Of a DNA stretch of 40,188 bases, positions 7,535 to 15,262 are shown piece by piece. The stretch lies in contig NZ_SLVX01000032.1 of the NCBI RefSeq assembly GCF_004341885.1, positions 1 through 40,188 on the forward strand, given 5' to 3'. A program made the position numbers and the translations under genes. This DNA is from Shinella granuli. GTDB taxonomy: Bacteria; Pseudomonadota; Alphaproteobacteria; Rhizobiales; Rhizobiaceae. Positions within the stretch are counted from its first letter, which is position 1; each line of letters opens with the position of its first letter. Below the pieces are notes generated by a model, which saw only the letters and a program-made list of their open reading frames with translations, had not been told where the DNA came from and ran no database searches.

Positions 7535-8161
7535 TCAGAGTTTCGTGGTTCGCAGATAAGGTCGGACTTCCGTCCATCCCTGTGGAAAAAGGTTCTTGGC
7601 TTCGTCGTCACCGATCGATGTCGGGATGATGACAGTCCCGCCGGGCAACCAGTCAGCGGGGGTGGCGATCCTGCCTGAATCGCCTGCTTGCAACGCGTCA
7701 ATCACCCTCAGTATCTCGTCGAAGTTGCGCCCGACGCTCATTGGATAGGTCATCGTCAGGCGAATTTTTTTGTTGGGGTCGATTATGAACACCGACCGGA
7801 CGGCGGCCGTTTCGCTTTGATTGGCATGAATCATCTCGTACAGCCGTGCAACGGTTCGGTCGGGATCAGCGACGATCGGGAATTTGACCGTCGTGTTCTG
7901 GGTGTCATTGACATCTTCGATCCAGGTCAGATGCTCTTCGACACCGTCCGTCGACAGGCCAAGTGGCTTGACGTGGCGCATGGCAAATTCCTCGGCGAGC
8001 TGCGCGGTGCGACCTATCTCAGTCGTGCAGACAGGAGTGAAGTCGCCGGGATGGCTGAAGAAGAATACCCAGTCACCACCAATCCATTCGTGAAAATCGA
8101 TCGTTCCGGTCGTGGTGTCAGCCGTAAAATTCGGTGCAACGTCGCCAATATGAATACTCAT
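7535..8161 (-). CDS. Peroxiredoxin, 1-Cys (Prx6-like) subfamily
   Basis: This 208-residue thiol peroxidase has the peroxidatic cysteine at residue 45 in SHPGDFTPVCTTEIG. The Prx6 group features include a long C-terminal arm (DWLPGGTVIIP) and the conserved RSVFIIDPNKKIRL and YPMSVGRNFDEILRVIDALQ. No resolving cysteine is present, so it would act as a 1-Cys enzyme reduced by an external thiol. The start follows CAGGAGACAATCTC, a good ribosome-binding site. It lies 108 bases after the TauE-type exporter gene and before cydA on the same strand. It probably removes peroxides or reactive sulfur species formed during sulfide oxidation; that role is inference. Confidence 0.93.
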   Translation of the reverse strand: MSIHIGDVAPNFTADTTTGTIDFHEWIGGDWVFFFSHPGDFTPVCTTEIGRTAQLAEEFAMRHVKPLGLSTDGVEEHLTWIEDVNDTQNTTVKFPIVADPDRTVARLYEMIHANQSETAAVRSVFIIDPNKKIRLTMTYPMSVGRNFDEILRVIDALQAGDSGRIATPADWLPGGTVIIPTSIGDDEAKNLFPQGWTEVRPYLRTTKL

Positions 8162-8269
8162 GAGATTGTCTCCTGTAAGGATTGCGCCCGACTGGGCCGT
8201 TTAGAAAGACGCGCCGCTGGATGCGAACCAGACCAGCTGCGCCTGAAAGGAAATGCAGCGTATCCGGGT

Positions 8270-9061
8270 TCACGCAGGTAAAAATTGGCCTGCGCTGCGG
8301 TACAGCATGTAAGCAGCAACCACAAAAATAAGGGCCGCAAAGAGGGTGTTGAGCATCCCCTTGCGGGCAGACAGCCGTTTGGCGGAATAGGCGCCGACCA
8401 GCCCACCGAGCACGCCGCCACCGATAAAGATTGCGGCAAGCAACCAGTCGACATAGCCAGACAGCGCATAGTTGAGCGCCGTCGTCAGTCCGAAGGCCGT
8501 CACGGCCACAAGCGATGAGCCGATGGCATAGAGGATCGGCATGCCGGTAGAGGCGATCAATCCCGGCACGATCAGGAAGCCGCCGCCGATTCCAAAAAAG
8601 CCGGAAAAAATGCCCGTCAGGCCACCAAAGCCCGCGACCTTGTGAATGTTTTCGCGTGAACACTGAGCGCCCGGGTTTCCGACAGCGCCGCGCTTGCGAA
8701 ACATCAGCACACCAACCACAAGCATCAGCACGGCGAACAGAACGAGCAGTTTTTGCCCGTCTATCATCTTGCCGAAACTTGAGCCGATCAGAGCACCGAA
8801 AATGCCCGCGACGCTGTAGATCCCGGCGCAGCGCCATTTGACATTGCCGAGCCTTGCATGACCAATCAAGTTGGCAAAGGCATTGGCGGCAACCGCGAAC
8901 GCGCTTGTACCAATTGCTATATGTGCGCTCGGTACCCCGACGACATAGACCATCAGGGGGACGGCGAGAATCGACCCACCGCCTCCGAACATGCCGAGCG
9001 TGAAGCCCACAAGGCTGCCGGAGAAAGCGCCGAGACCGTATTGTATCGGTTCCAGGATCAT
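8270..9061 (-). CDS. TauE/SafE-family sulfur-compound transporter
   Basis: This 263-residue inner-membrane protein has about eight predicted helices and internal duplication: GFTLGMFGGGGSILAVPLM near residue 20 and GIFSGFFGIGGGFLIVPGLI near residue 155 are the paired glycine-rich motifs of the TauE/SafE family. Members export sulfite, sulfoacetate or related organosulfur anions. It starts 18 bases after the SQR-fusion stop, so it is cotranscribed with sulfur oxidation genes. The likely job is to expel sulfite or thiosulfate made by persulfide oxidation. The exact substrate cannot be read from the sequence. Confidence 0.9.
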   Translation of the reverse strand: MILEPIQYGLGAFSGSLVGFTLGMFGGGGSILAVPLMVYVVGVPSAHIAIGTSAFAVAANAFANLIGHARLGNVKWRCAGIYSVAGIFGALIGSSFGKMIDGQKLLVLFAVLMLVVGVLMFRKRGAVGNPGAQCSRENIHKVAGFGGLTGIFSGFFGIGGGFLIVPGLIASTGMPILYAIGSSLVAVTAFGLTTALNYALSGYVDWLLAAIFIGGGVLGGLVGAYSAKRLSARKGMLNTLFAALIFVVAAYMLYRSAGQFLPA

Positions 9062-9079
9062 AGCTGTTTCCTGCCGCCC

Positions 9080-10756
9080 TCAGGCGGCGTTCTCTTTGAG
9101 ATCGGGAGAAACCAGCCATTCCCGGCCCTTGAGCATGCCGTGCCAATAGATTGGCGGCAGGGCTTCGGACTTCAGGTACCAGGCAAGGCTCGACGGTTTT
9201 GTGCCGTCTATCACCCATGTAGGGAAGGTCGGCATGAGCTTTCCGCCATACCCGAACTCGGCGAGAACGATCTTGCCGCGTTCGACCGTCAAAGGGCAGG
9301 AGCCATAGCCGTCATAGACGGCAGGAAGGGCACGACCGTCAAGGACAGCGAGCACATTTTCCGCGACAACCGGCGCTTGCTTGCGTGCGGCGGCGGCAGT
9401 CTTTGCGTTCGATGTGCCGGCCGCATCTCCCAGGGAGAACACATTGGCGTAACGCTTGTGCTGGAGGCTCGTTTCATCGACCTCGATCCAGCCAGCCTGA
9501 TTGGCGAGCGGGCTGGAGCGGACGAAGTCGGGGGCGATCTGGGGCGGGCACACATGGATCATGTCAAAGCCGCGCGTCTCTTCGACGACGGTTCCGTCTG
9601 CTTCGGTTCGGGTAAAGCGGGCTTCCTTTTGGGATCCGTCGACAGAAACAAGCTTCGAGCCGAAGTTCAGGTCGACGCGGTATTTCCGCACATATTCCAT
9701 CAGCGCGGGCACGTATTCATTCACCCCGAAGAGCACAGGCCCGGCATTGTGGAATTCGATCGAGATGTCGTTGATGCGCCCCTTACGGAACCAGTGGTCG
9801 CCGGACAGATACATCGCCTTCTGCGGCGCGCCGGCGCATTTGATCGGCATTGGCGGCTGGGTGAACAGTGCCTTTCCGCCTTTCAGATTCTGGACGAGTG
9901 ACCAGGTGTAGGGGGCTGTGTCAAAACGGTAGTTGGACGTGACGCCGTTGCGGCCGAGTGTCTCTTCCAGTCCTTCGATGGCGGACCAGTTCAGCTTGAT
10001 GCCGGGAGCTGCCACCAGCATCCGATAGTTGATGCGTCGGCCGTCAGCGAGGATGATGTTGTCATGTTCTGGATCGAATTCGGCGACCGCACTCTTCTCC
10101 CATTTTACTCCTTGCGGAATGAGATCGGCCATCGCTCGTACGGTGTCTTCCGGTTTGAAGATGCCGCCACCGACCATTGTCCAACCTGGCTGATAAGTAT
10201 GGCGATCTGAGGGGTCGACCAGAATGATGCTGAGGCATTTGCGGCGCTTGAGCAGGCTGGCTGCCGTTGCAATGCCGGCGGCACCTGCTCCGACAACGAG
10301 GACGTCGCATGCCGAGGATATCTTCTGATCGGGCAAGGCTACTTGCGGTTTGAGACGCGGGCGAATTTGCTCGAGATCATAACCCGCTGACTTTGTCGCG
10401 GCCAGAACGGTGTCAGAGCCTTCCGTCGCGGCCTGCGAGAGGGCCCAGAGCATGGCTGCGCGCGTTCCGGAGCGGCAGAAAGCCAGAACAGGCTTTGGCA
10501 GATCCTTCATCGCCTCGGCAAACAGCGCGATGTCGCGCTCACCTATATCCGAAGCAACCACGGGGATGTGACGGAATTCCAGGCCCGACCCCTCGGCAGC
10601 AATGCACACAGCATCTGCGTCGGGCTGGTCATTCTCCTCCTTGTCCGGTCGATCTGAAATGATCGATTTGAAGCCTAGACGTGCGAGTTCGTTGGTGTCT
10701 TCGAGCCGGATCTGCGGCGAGACACTTATCTCGTCGGTGAGTTTGCGGATTTCCAT
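9080..10756 (-). CDS. DUF442 (Blh-type) sulfurtransferase/phosphatase domain fused to sulfide:quinone oxidoreductase
   Basis: This 558-residue two-domain protein starts at the ATG at 10756, behind GAAGGAGGAACGCCC; an upstream in-frame extension is not protein-like. Residues 1-135 form the DUF442/TIGR01244 domain with the Cys94 loop FCRSGTRAAML, a phosphatase- or rhodanese-like active site. Residues 150-558 are an FAD-dependent oxidoreductase with dinucleotide-binding VLVVGAGAAGIATA (153-166). Cys307 in PIKCAGAPQKAMYL and Cys487 in GYGSCPL correspond to the redox pair of eukaryotic-type (type II) SQR. The SQR half would oxidise sulfide, hold a persulfide and pass electrons to quinone; the DUF442 half could accept the sulfane sulfur. 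It lies 14 bases after the YeeE-like gene. The fusion is known in rhizobia. Confidence 0.92.
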   Translation of the reverse strand: MEIRKLTDEISVSPQIRLEDTNELARLGFKSIISDRPDKEENDQPDADAVCIAAEGSGLEFRHIPVVASDIGERDIALFAEAMKDLPKPVLAFCRSGTRAAMLWALSQAATEGSDTVLAATKSAGYDLEQIRPRLKPQVALPDQKISSACDVLVVGAGAAGIATAASLLKRRKCLSIILVDPSDRHTYQPGWTMVGGGIFKPEDTVRAMADLIPQGVKWEKSAVAEFDPEHDNIILADGRRINYRMLVAAPGIKLNWSAIEGLEETLGRNGVTSNYRFDTAPYTWSLVQNLKGGKALFTQPPMPIKCAGAPQKAMYLSGDHWFRKGRINDISIEFHNAGPVLFGVNEYVPALMEYVRKYRVDLNFGSKLVSVDGSQKEARFTRTEADGTVVEETRGFDMIHVCPPQIAPDFVRSSPLANQAGWIEVDETSLQHKRYANVFSLGDAAGTSNAKTAAAARKQAPVVAENVLAVLDGRALPAVYDGYGSCPLTVERGKIVLAEFGYGGKLMPTFPTWVIDGTKPSSLAWYLKSEALPPIYWHGMLKGREWLVSPDLKENAA

Positions 10757-10770
10757 TGGGCGTTCCTCCT

Positions 10771-11214
10771 TCAGTGCGCCTGCGCCGCGGCGCTCTGCCG
10801 GGACGAGACGATGCGATAGGCAAACATGCCAGCGAGCATGGCTGCGACGAACAGTACCGCCTCCCAGCGGCCAGTAACGAGAGATGCAATCGCAGGGCCC
10901 GGGCAAAGTCCGACTAGGCCCCATCCCAAGCCAAACAGCACGGCGCCTGCCACAAGCGGACGGTCGATCATGCGGTTTTTCGGCACGTGGAACTGCGCTT
11001 CAAAGACCGGCTTGCTGCGCTGACGGCTGATCGCATAGGCGATCGATGACGGGATCAATGCTCCGCCCATGACGAAGGCGAGCGATGGGTCCCAGGCGCC
11101 GGTGACATCAAGAAAGGCCAGGACACGGGCGGGGTTGACCATGTCGGACACGACAAGCCCGATACCAAACAGAAGCCCGCAGGCGATGGAGACAAGAATG
11201 CGCTGGGTCATCAT
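10771..11214 (-). CDS. YeeE/YedE-family half transporter, DUF6691 type
   Basis: This is a 147-residue membrane protein with about four helices, starting [20 protein letters not shown]. The motif [16 protein letters not shown] (Cys104) is the hallmark of the second half of YeeE-type sulfur transporters. The start ATG at 11214 overlaps the stop of the preceding gene in ATGA. In Serratia the related pair PmpA/PmpB is controlled by a BigR-type regulator together with a Blh protein, the same company as here. The two halves probably assemble into one channel for thiosulfate or another sulfane-sulfur anion. Uptake or export cannot be decided from the sequence. Confidence 0.85.
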   Translation of the reverse strand: MMTQRILVSIACGLLFGIGLVVSDMVNPARVLAFLDVTGAWDPSLAFVMGGALIPSSIAYAISRQRSKPVFEAQFHVPKNRMIDRPLVAGAVLFGLGWGLVGLCPGPAIASLVTGRWEAVLFVAAMLAGMFAYRIVSSRQSAAAQAH

Positions 11215-11639
11215 GCCGCTCCCATCACATGCCGGGTGATGTAAACCGTGACGGCTGCCACGATCATGAATGTTGCTGTCGCGGCAAGCGAACGCGGCGA
11301 CAGACGTGCCAGCCCGCAAACGCCGTGGCCGCTGGTGCAGCCGGAGCCGAGCCGTGTCCCGAAACCGACAAGAAGTCCGCCAAGGACCAGAAGGACAGGC
11401 GAAGCGGTGATGGTGAACGCGGCCTGCTCCATGTAGGCAAAGGCAACGGCGGCGCCGCCTAGAATGCCCGCGAGGAAGCCGAGCCCCAGCGGATTGATAC
11501 CACCACCGGTCCATCCGATCGCCGAGGCGGCAAGCCCGGAGATACCGGCGATACGGCCGTTCAGCAACAGGTAGAGCGCGGCGGAAAGGCCGATGAGCAG
11601 GCCGCCGGACAGCGGCCAGACAAAGCTGAGATCAGACAT
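11211..11639 (-). CDS. YeeE/YedE-family sulfur transporter, first half
   Basis: This 142-residue membrane protein carries the signature [21 protein letters not shown], with Cys101 and Cys108; such cysteines relay thiosulfate by hydrogen bonding through thiosulfate channels of the YeeE family. It is half the size of one-chain YeeE proteins and is followed, with a 4-base overlap, by a gene for the complementary half. It starts 19 bases after the upstream metallo-beta-lactamase-fold gene. Together they form a PmpAB-like split transporter. The family is secure; the cargo is inferred from relatives. Confidence 0.88.
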   Translation of the reverse strand: MSDLSFVWPLSGGLLIGLSAALYLLLNGRIAGISGLAASAIGWTGGGINPLGLGFLAGILGGAAVAFAYMEQAAFTITASPVLLVLGGLLVGFGTRLGSGCTSGHGVCGLARLSPRSLAATATFMIVAAVTVYITRHVMGAA

Positions 11640-11658
11640 TGCGTTTTTCCTTCGCGCT

Positions 11659-12597
11659 CTACAGGGCGTTGACCGGTATCTTCAGATACTGGATGCCGTT
11701 GTCGTCGGCCGGTGGCAGTTGACCGGCACGCATGTTGACCTGGACGGACGGCAGGATCAGCCTTGGCATACCGAGTGTCGCATCCCGTGCGTTTCGCATC
11801 GTCACGAATTCGTCTTCCGTGACGCCGTCATGCACGTGCACATTGCTGGTGCGCTCCGCCCCGACCGTGGTTTCCCAGGCGTAATCGTCGCGGCCCGGCG
11901 CCTTGTAATCGTGGCACAGAAACATCCGTGCCGGATCGGGCAGCTGGGTCAGTCTCTTGATCGAGCGATACAGGGTGCGGGCATCGCCGCCTGGAAAGTC
12001 GCATCGCGCCGTGCCGTAGTCCGGCATGAAGAGCGTGTCGCCCGGAAAGACAGCGTCGCCTACGACATAGGCCAGGCAGGCCGGTGTGTGGCCAGGTACA
12101 TGCAGGACTGTGGCATCAAGATTTCCGATCTTGAACCGATCGCCATCCAGAAAAAGATGATCGAACTGGCTTCCATCCCGTTGGAATTCGGTGCCGGCAT
12201 TGAAGATCTTACCGAAGACTTCCTGTACCCGGATGATTTCGCGGCCAATCGCGAGCTGGCCGCCAAGTTCGGCCTGAAGCAGCGGTGCCGCGGACAGGTG
12301 GTCCGCATGCGCGTGCGTCTCAAGCAGCCACTGGACTTCAAGACTTTCGGATTTAATGTAATTGATGAGATCCTGGGCGGATGTGTTCATCGTTCGTCCG
12401 GAGGCCGGATCGTAGTCGAGAACGCTGTCAATGATGGCACAGGCATGGGAGCTCGGATCGCGCACGACGTGGCTGATTGTGAAGGTCGCGGGGTCAAAGA
12501 ATGACCTGACCAGCGGGCATTTCATTGGGTTGGCCAAGGCTTGCGTGACAATGTCGCCAGCGTGGAGAAGTTCGGTATCGCTTGTTGTGTCGGGCAT
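11659..12597 (-). CDS. MBL-fold metallohydrolase, persulfide dioxygenase (ETHE1/Blh)-like
   Basis: This 312-residue enzyme has metal motif THAHADH (His95, His97, Asp99, His100), later ligands in [10 protein letters not shown] and GDTLFMPD, and LCHDYK near the end of the core. The overall pattern matches the ETHE1/SdoA/Blh group, non-haem iron enzymes that oxidise glutathione persulfide to sulfite. The ATG at 12597 is preceded by CAGGAGAGCAAC. It is the first gene of the leftward sulfur operon and diverges from a peroxiredoxin-bigR-blh operon. A second, distinct relative lies at 13840-14724. Persulfide dioxygenase activity is inferred from family and context. Confidence 0.88.
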   Translation of the reverse strand: MPDTTSDTELLHAGDIVTQALANPMKCPLVRSFFDPATFTISHVVRDPSSHACAIIDSVLDYDPASGRTMNTSAQDLINYIKSESLEVQWLLETHAHADHLSAAPLLQAELGGQLAIGREIIRVQEVFGKIFNAGTEFQRDGSQFDHLFLDGDRFKIGNLDATVLHVPGHTPACLAYVVGDAVFPGDTLFMPDYGTARCDFPGGDARTLYRSIKRLTQLPDPARMFLCHDYKAPGRDDYAWETTVGAERTSNVHVHDGVTEDEFVTMRNARDATLGMPRLILPSVQVNMRAGQLPPADDNGIQYLKIPVNAL

Positions 12598-12725
12598 GTT
12601 GCTCTCCTGTCGATACCGTTAAAATACATATTTACAATAACAATGCAACTGTGTATTTGTGGTGACAAGACCCGCTGCCGCCCGATATAGCCAAAGCTTG
12701 TTTGGAAGACGAAAACGGAGTGACG
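12598..12725. promoter_or_regulatory. Divergent promoter region between the two sulfur operons, with candidate BigR operator
   Basis: These 128 bases hold the promoters of the leftward and rightward sulfur operons. The middle is conspicuously A/T-rich in a GC-rich neighbourhood. It contains AAATACA (12622-12628) and its exact inverse TGTATTT (12652-12658), 23 bases apart, plus the near-palindrome AAATACATATTT (12622-12633). BigR/SqrR-type repressors bind A/T-rich dyads in the promoters of their own operons, so this is the natural operator for the bigR-like gene at 13367. A single dyad could control both directions. The exact boundaries are inference. Confidence 0.55.
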
Positions 12726-13370
12726 ATGGACACGACAAATTCGAAGCATGATCCGGTGGCGGCGATCCGTATCAATGAACGCGCGCCTGGGTTCGTGGCC
12801 CGTTCAACGGCAGGAGAGGTAGCGCTCTCGGGCTACAAGGGGCGCTGGCTATTGTTCTTTTCGCATCCGGCCGACTTCACGTCGGTTTGCACGAGCGAAT
12901 TCATCGCTCTTGCTCGGGCGCAGTCACGGTTCGCACAGCTGAATTGCGATCTTCTCGGCCTGTCGGTCGACAGTCTATACTCTCACGTCGCCTGGTTGCG
13001 GGACATCGAACAGAGTTTCGGCGTCAAGGTGACGTTTCCGCTCATCGAGGATTCGGCGATGGTGATTGCCAAAGCCTACGGCATGCTCGACAGTGCCTCG
13101 GAGAACAGCGGGACCGTAAGGGCGACCTACGTCATCGATCCCGAGGGCATTGTGCGTGCCGTCGTCTGGTACCCGATGAATGTTGGTCGGTCCGTCGAGG
13201 AGTTGTTGCGTCTCGTCGAGGCATTGCAGACGTCGGAGCGCGAGTGCGCGCTGACGCCTGAGGGCTGGCGCGCGGGTGATCCGCTGGTTGAGCCGGCGGC
13301 TTCCTCTCTGGAAGAGGCCGGGCAAACCGCCGACGGCCAGTCCTGGTACTACCGGGAGCGGCGCGCATGA
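12726..13370 (+). CDS. Peroxiredoxin, AhpC/Prx6-like
   Basis: This is a 214-residue peroxiredoxin with peroxidatic Cys55 in SHPADFTSVCTSEFI, the fold marker YVIDPEGIVRAVVWYPMNVGRSVEELLRLVEALQ, and a Prx6-like C-terminal arm. The usual Pro before the active-site Val-Cys is replaced by Ser. The in-frame ATG at 12726 is chosen because GGAG lies seven bases upstream; another in-frame codon at 12702 has no such site. The gene overlaps bigR in ATGA, so the two are cotranslated. It is a second, divergent peroxiredoxin in the island. Likely targets are peroxides or organic persulfides, by context only. Confidence 0.9.
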   Translation: MDTTNSKHDPVAAIRINERAPGFVARSTAGEVALSGYKGRWLLFFSHPADFTSVCTSEFIALARAQSRFAQLNCDLLGLSVDSLYSHVAWLRDIEQSFGVKVTFPLIEDSAMVIAKAYGMLDSASENSGTVRATYVIDPEGIVRAVVWYPMNVGRSVEELLRLVEALQTSERECALTPEGWRAGDPLVEPAASSLEEAGQTADGQSWYYRERRA

Positions 13371-13798
13371 GCACCGTTCCCGTCACGCCAGAAACAATGC
13401 AGGAAAAGGCGGGTGATGCGGCTGAATTCATGCGCCTGTTCAGTACGCCCGGCCGCCTGATGCTCCTGTGCCATATTGCCCAAAAGGAACGGTCCGTTGG
13501 CGAAATTCAGGAGGATCTCGATTTCAAGCAACCGGCTCTTTCCCAACAACTGGCTGAGCTCCGGCAGGCGGGTGTTGTGCAGACCCGGCGGGAATCCCGG
13601 CAGATCTATTACTCTATAGCCGATGGTCGGGTGAGCGTCGTTATGGACATGCTGATGCAGATGTTTTGCGGAGCTTCACCCGGTCCCGCTGCAAATTCCC
13701 ACGTCCCACCAAAGGTCATAGAGTCCCCCAAGCGGTCGAACGCAACCAGCTTTCAGGGCGAAATGGCGCGGTGGGCGCGGCTCGAGCGTGCCGAGTAA
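13367..13798 (+). CDS. bigR: ArsR-family persulfide-responsive repressor, BigR/SqrR-like
   Basis: This 143-residue winged-helix protein has recognition region IQEDLDFKQPALSQQLAELR and wing RRESRQIYYSI. Cys35 (LMLLCHIAQKE) and Cys101 (MQMFCGA) are 66 residues apart. That is the spacing of the redox pair in BigR (Cys42/Cys108) and SqrR (Cys41/Cys107), which form a disulfide or polysulfide bridge with reactive sulfur and release DNA. It therefore probably represses the sulfur operons from the A/T-rich divergent promoter. The ATG overlaps the stop of the peroxiredoxin gene. The tail after residue 103 is longer than usual. Family is secure; the regulon is inferred. Confidence 0.9.
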   Translation: MSTVPVTPETMQEKAGDAAEFMRLFSTPGRLMLLCHIAQKERSVGEIQEDLDFKQPALSQQLAELRQAGVVQTRRESRQIYYSIADGRVSVVMDMLMQMFCGASPGPAANSHVPPKVIESPKRSNATSFQGEMARWARLERAE

Positions 13799-13839
13799 AC
13801 TTTAAAGTCTGGCAGAGTGCCGCGGAGTCAGGAGTTCCA

Positions 13840-14724
13840 ATGTCAAAACCAATTGTAAAATCGTTCTGGGACAAGCCGACCGGAAGCTGGCAATATGTGT
13901 TCCATGATGCCGAAACGATGAAAGGTGCGATCATCGATCCTGTTTTGGGTTACGACATCCTTTCAGGTGCAACCAGCACATCGCGCGCCGATGACATGCT
14001 CGCCTATGTCAGGGACGCCGGGATCGAGATTGTCTGGATACTGGACACGCATCCTCACGCCGATCACTTTTCCGCCGCACCCTATCTGAAGCAAATGCTT
14101 GGTGCGCCGACAGCTATCGGTGAGCAGGTTACGAAGGTCCAAGCTTTGTGGAAAGACATATACAATCTCGGTGACGAGTTTCAGCCGGATGGCTCCCATT
14201 GGGATCGCTTGTTTGCCGATGGGGAGGTATTTCATGTCGGGAACTTGCCCGTGACCGTTTTCTTTTCGCCGGGCCATACGATGGCATCGATCACCTATGT
14301 CGCGGGCGATGCCGCCTTCGTCCACGACACCCTGATGATGCCCGACAGCGGTTCGAGCAGGGCGGATTTCCCCGGTGGAAATTCCCGTCAGCTCTATCGC
14401 AGTGTCCGGCGAATTCTCGATCTTCCACCGGAGACGCGGGTCTTCGTTGGTCACGATTATGCTCCGGGCGGCCGTATGCCATCCTGCGAGGCAAGCGTTG
14501 CCGAGCATCTCGCTTCGAACAAGCATTTCGCCGGGCTACCGTTGGAGGATGACTTCGTCAGCGTTCGCGACGCGCGCGATGCAACGCTGCCACTGCCCAA
14601 ACTGATGCTCGCTGCCCTACAGGTCAACATCCGCGGGGGACGGCTGCCGGCCCCTGAGGCGAATGGCAGATCCTATCTCAAAATTCCTGTCGGCTACTTC
14701 GAACCACGCAGCGAAGACGCTTAG
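13840..14724 (+). CDS. blh: Blh-like MBL-fold hydrolase/persulfide dioxygenase
   Basis: This 294-residue protein has metal motif THPHADH (His71, His73, Asp75, His76), FSPGHTMASITYVAGD, the acidic ligand in HDTLMMPDSGSSRADFPGG, and FVGHDYAPGG. The start at 13840 follows CAGGAGTTCCA. It is immediately downstream of bigR, the arrangement found for Blh (beta-lactamase-like hydrolase) in Agrobacterium and Xylella, where Blh acts in sulfide detoxification. It differs from the leftward family member but shares the SRADFPGG-type motif and the C-terminal LQVNIRGGRLP, so the two are related paralogues. In other bacteria Blh is fused to a DUF442 domain; here that domain is fused to SQR instead. Confidence 0.9.
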   Translation: MSKPIVKSFWDKPTGSWQYVFHDAETMKGAIIDPVLGYDILSGATSTSRADDMLAYVRDAGIEIVWILDTHPHADHFSAAPYLKQMLGAPTAIGEQVTKVQALWKDIYNLGDEFQPDGSHWDRLFADGEVFHVGNLPVTVFFSPGHTMASITYVAGDAAFVHDTLMMPDSGSSRADFPGGNSRQLYRSVRRILDLPPETRVFVGHDYAPGGRMPSCEASVAEHLASNKHFAGLPLEDDFVSVRDARDATLPLPKLMLAALQVNIRGGRLPAPEANGRSYLKIPVGYFEPRSEDA

Positions 14725-14785
14725 CAGATACAGTCCCAGGCGCAGCAAAGGTGCCCGGGAACCATTCAACTCCTTGGAGGACATC

Positions 14786-15001
14786 ATGAAAAATGTAGGC
14801 TCGATCGACCGCACACTTCGCTTTATCCTAGGCGCGATACTGATTGCGCTACCTCTTCTGACAAACGTCTTCGCAGGCTGGGGATCGTGGCAATATGCCG
14901 TATCGCTCATCGGTGCCGTGCTCGTGCTGACGGCAGCTTTTCGCTTTTGCCCCGCCTACACTCTGTTGGGCATCCGGACATGTAAACTTCCAAACACCTG
15001 A
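14786..15001 (+). CDS. DUF2892 (YgaP-like transmembrane) inner-membrane protein
   Basis: This 71-residue protein starts MKNVGSIDRTLRFILGAILI behind TTGGAGGACATC. It has two membrane helices and ends with FRFCPAYTLLGIRTCKL. The C-terminal CPxYxLLGIxTC motif is characteristic of DUF2892, also seen as the membrane part of rhodanese-linked YgaP. Such small proteins are regular members of BigR/Blh operons. The two cysteines near the membrane surface could handle sulfane sulfur, but that is speculative. It is the last gene of the rightward operon, 61 bases after blh. Confidence 0.88.
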   Translation: MKNVGSIDRTLRFILGAILIALPLLTNVFAGWGSWQYAVSLIGAVLVLTAAFRFCPAYTLLGIRTCKLPNT

Positions 15002-15066
15002 TAGTCTTTACGGTTCAAGACCTCCCGTCTGAGGATGGCACGACGAGAACCAGCTTGGATAGCTAT

Positions 15067-15096
15067 CAAGAAAAGTGCCTAGGCGTCCTGGGCACT
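15067..15096 (-). terminator. Intrinsic terminator for the leftward CIA30/methyltransferase unit
   Basis: The arms 15074-15083 (AGTGCCTAGG) and 15087-15096 (CCTGGGCACT) pair over ten bases with one G-T and a three-base loop. Read on the minus strand the hairpin is followed by TTTTCTTG, a T-rich tract, so it fits a rho-independent terminator for transcription coming from the methyltransferase and CIA30 genes. It lies in the gap between two converging units (DUF2892 ends at 15001, CIA30 ends at 15263) and might also slow the opposite direction. The rest of the gap 15002-15262 shows no gene. Confidence 0.65.
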
Positions 15097-15262
15097 CCTT
15101 AACCTTGCAGAGCGCGAGCGCCGACGGGCGATTTGAACATACTTTGCCTCTGGGGCGGAGATCGCCCTGGAAAATGGGAGCCCGATAGGGGCAGACCATT
15201 TGTTCGGCAGATTTGATTGACCGCGTTCATCCTGCGGCTGATCGCCCTGAAGGCAGCGCTGC

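Noticed and set aside
8118..9218. 366-aa minus-strand frame overlapping the TauE/SafE gene
   Set aside because: Shadow in another frame; the TauE frame has the family motifs, and this one is Arg/Cys-rich.
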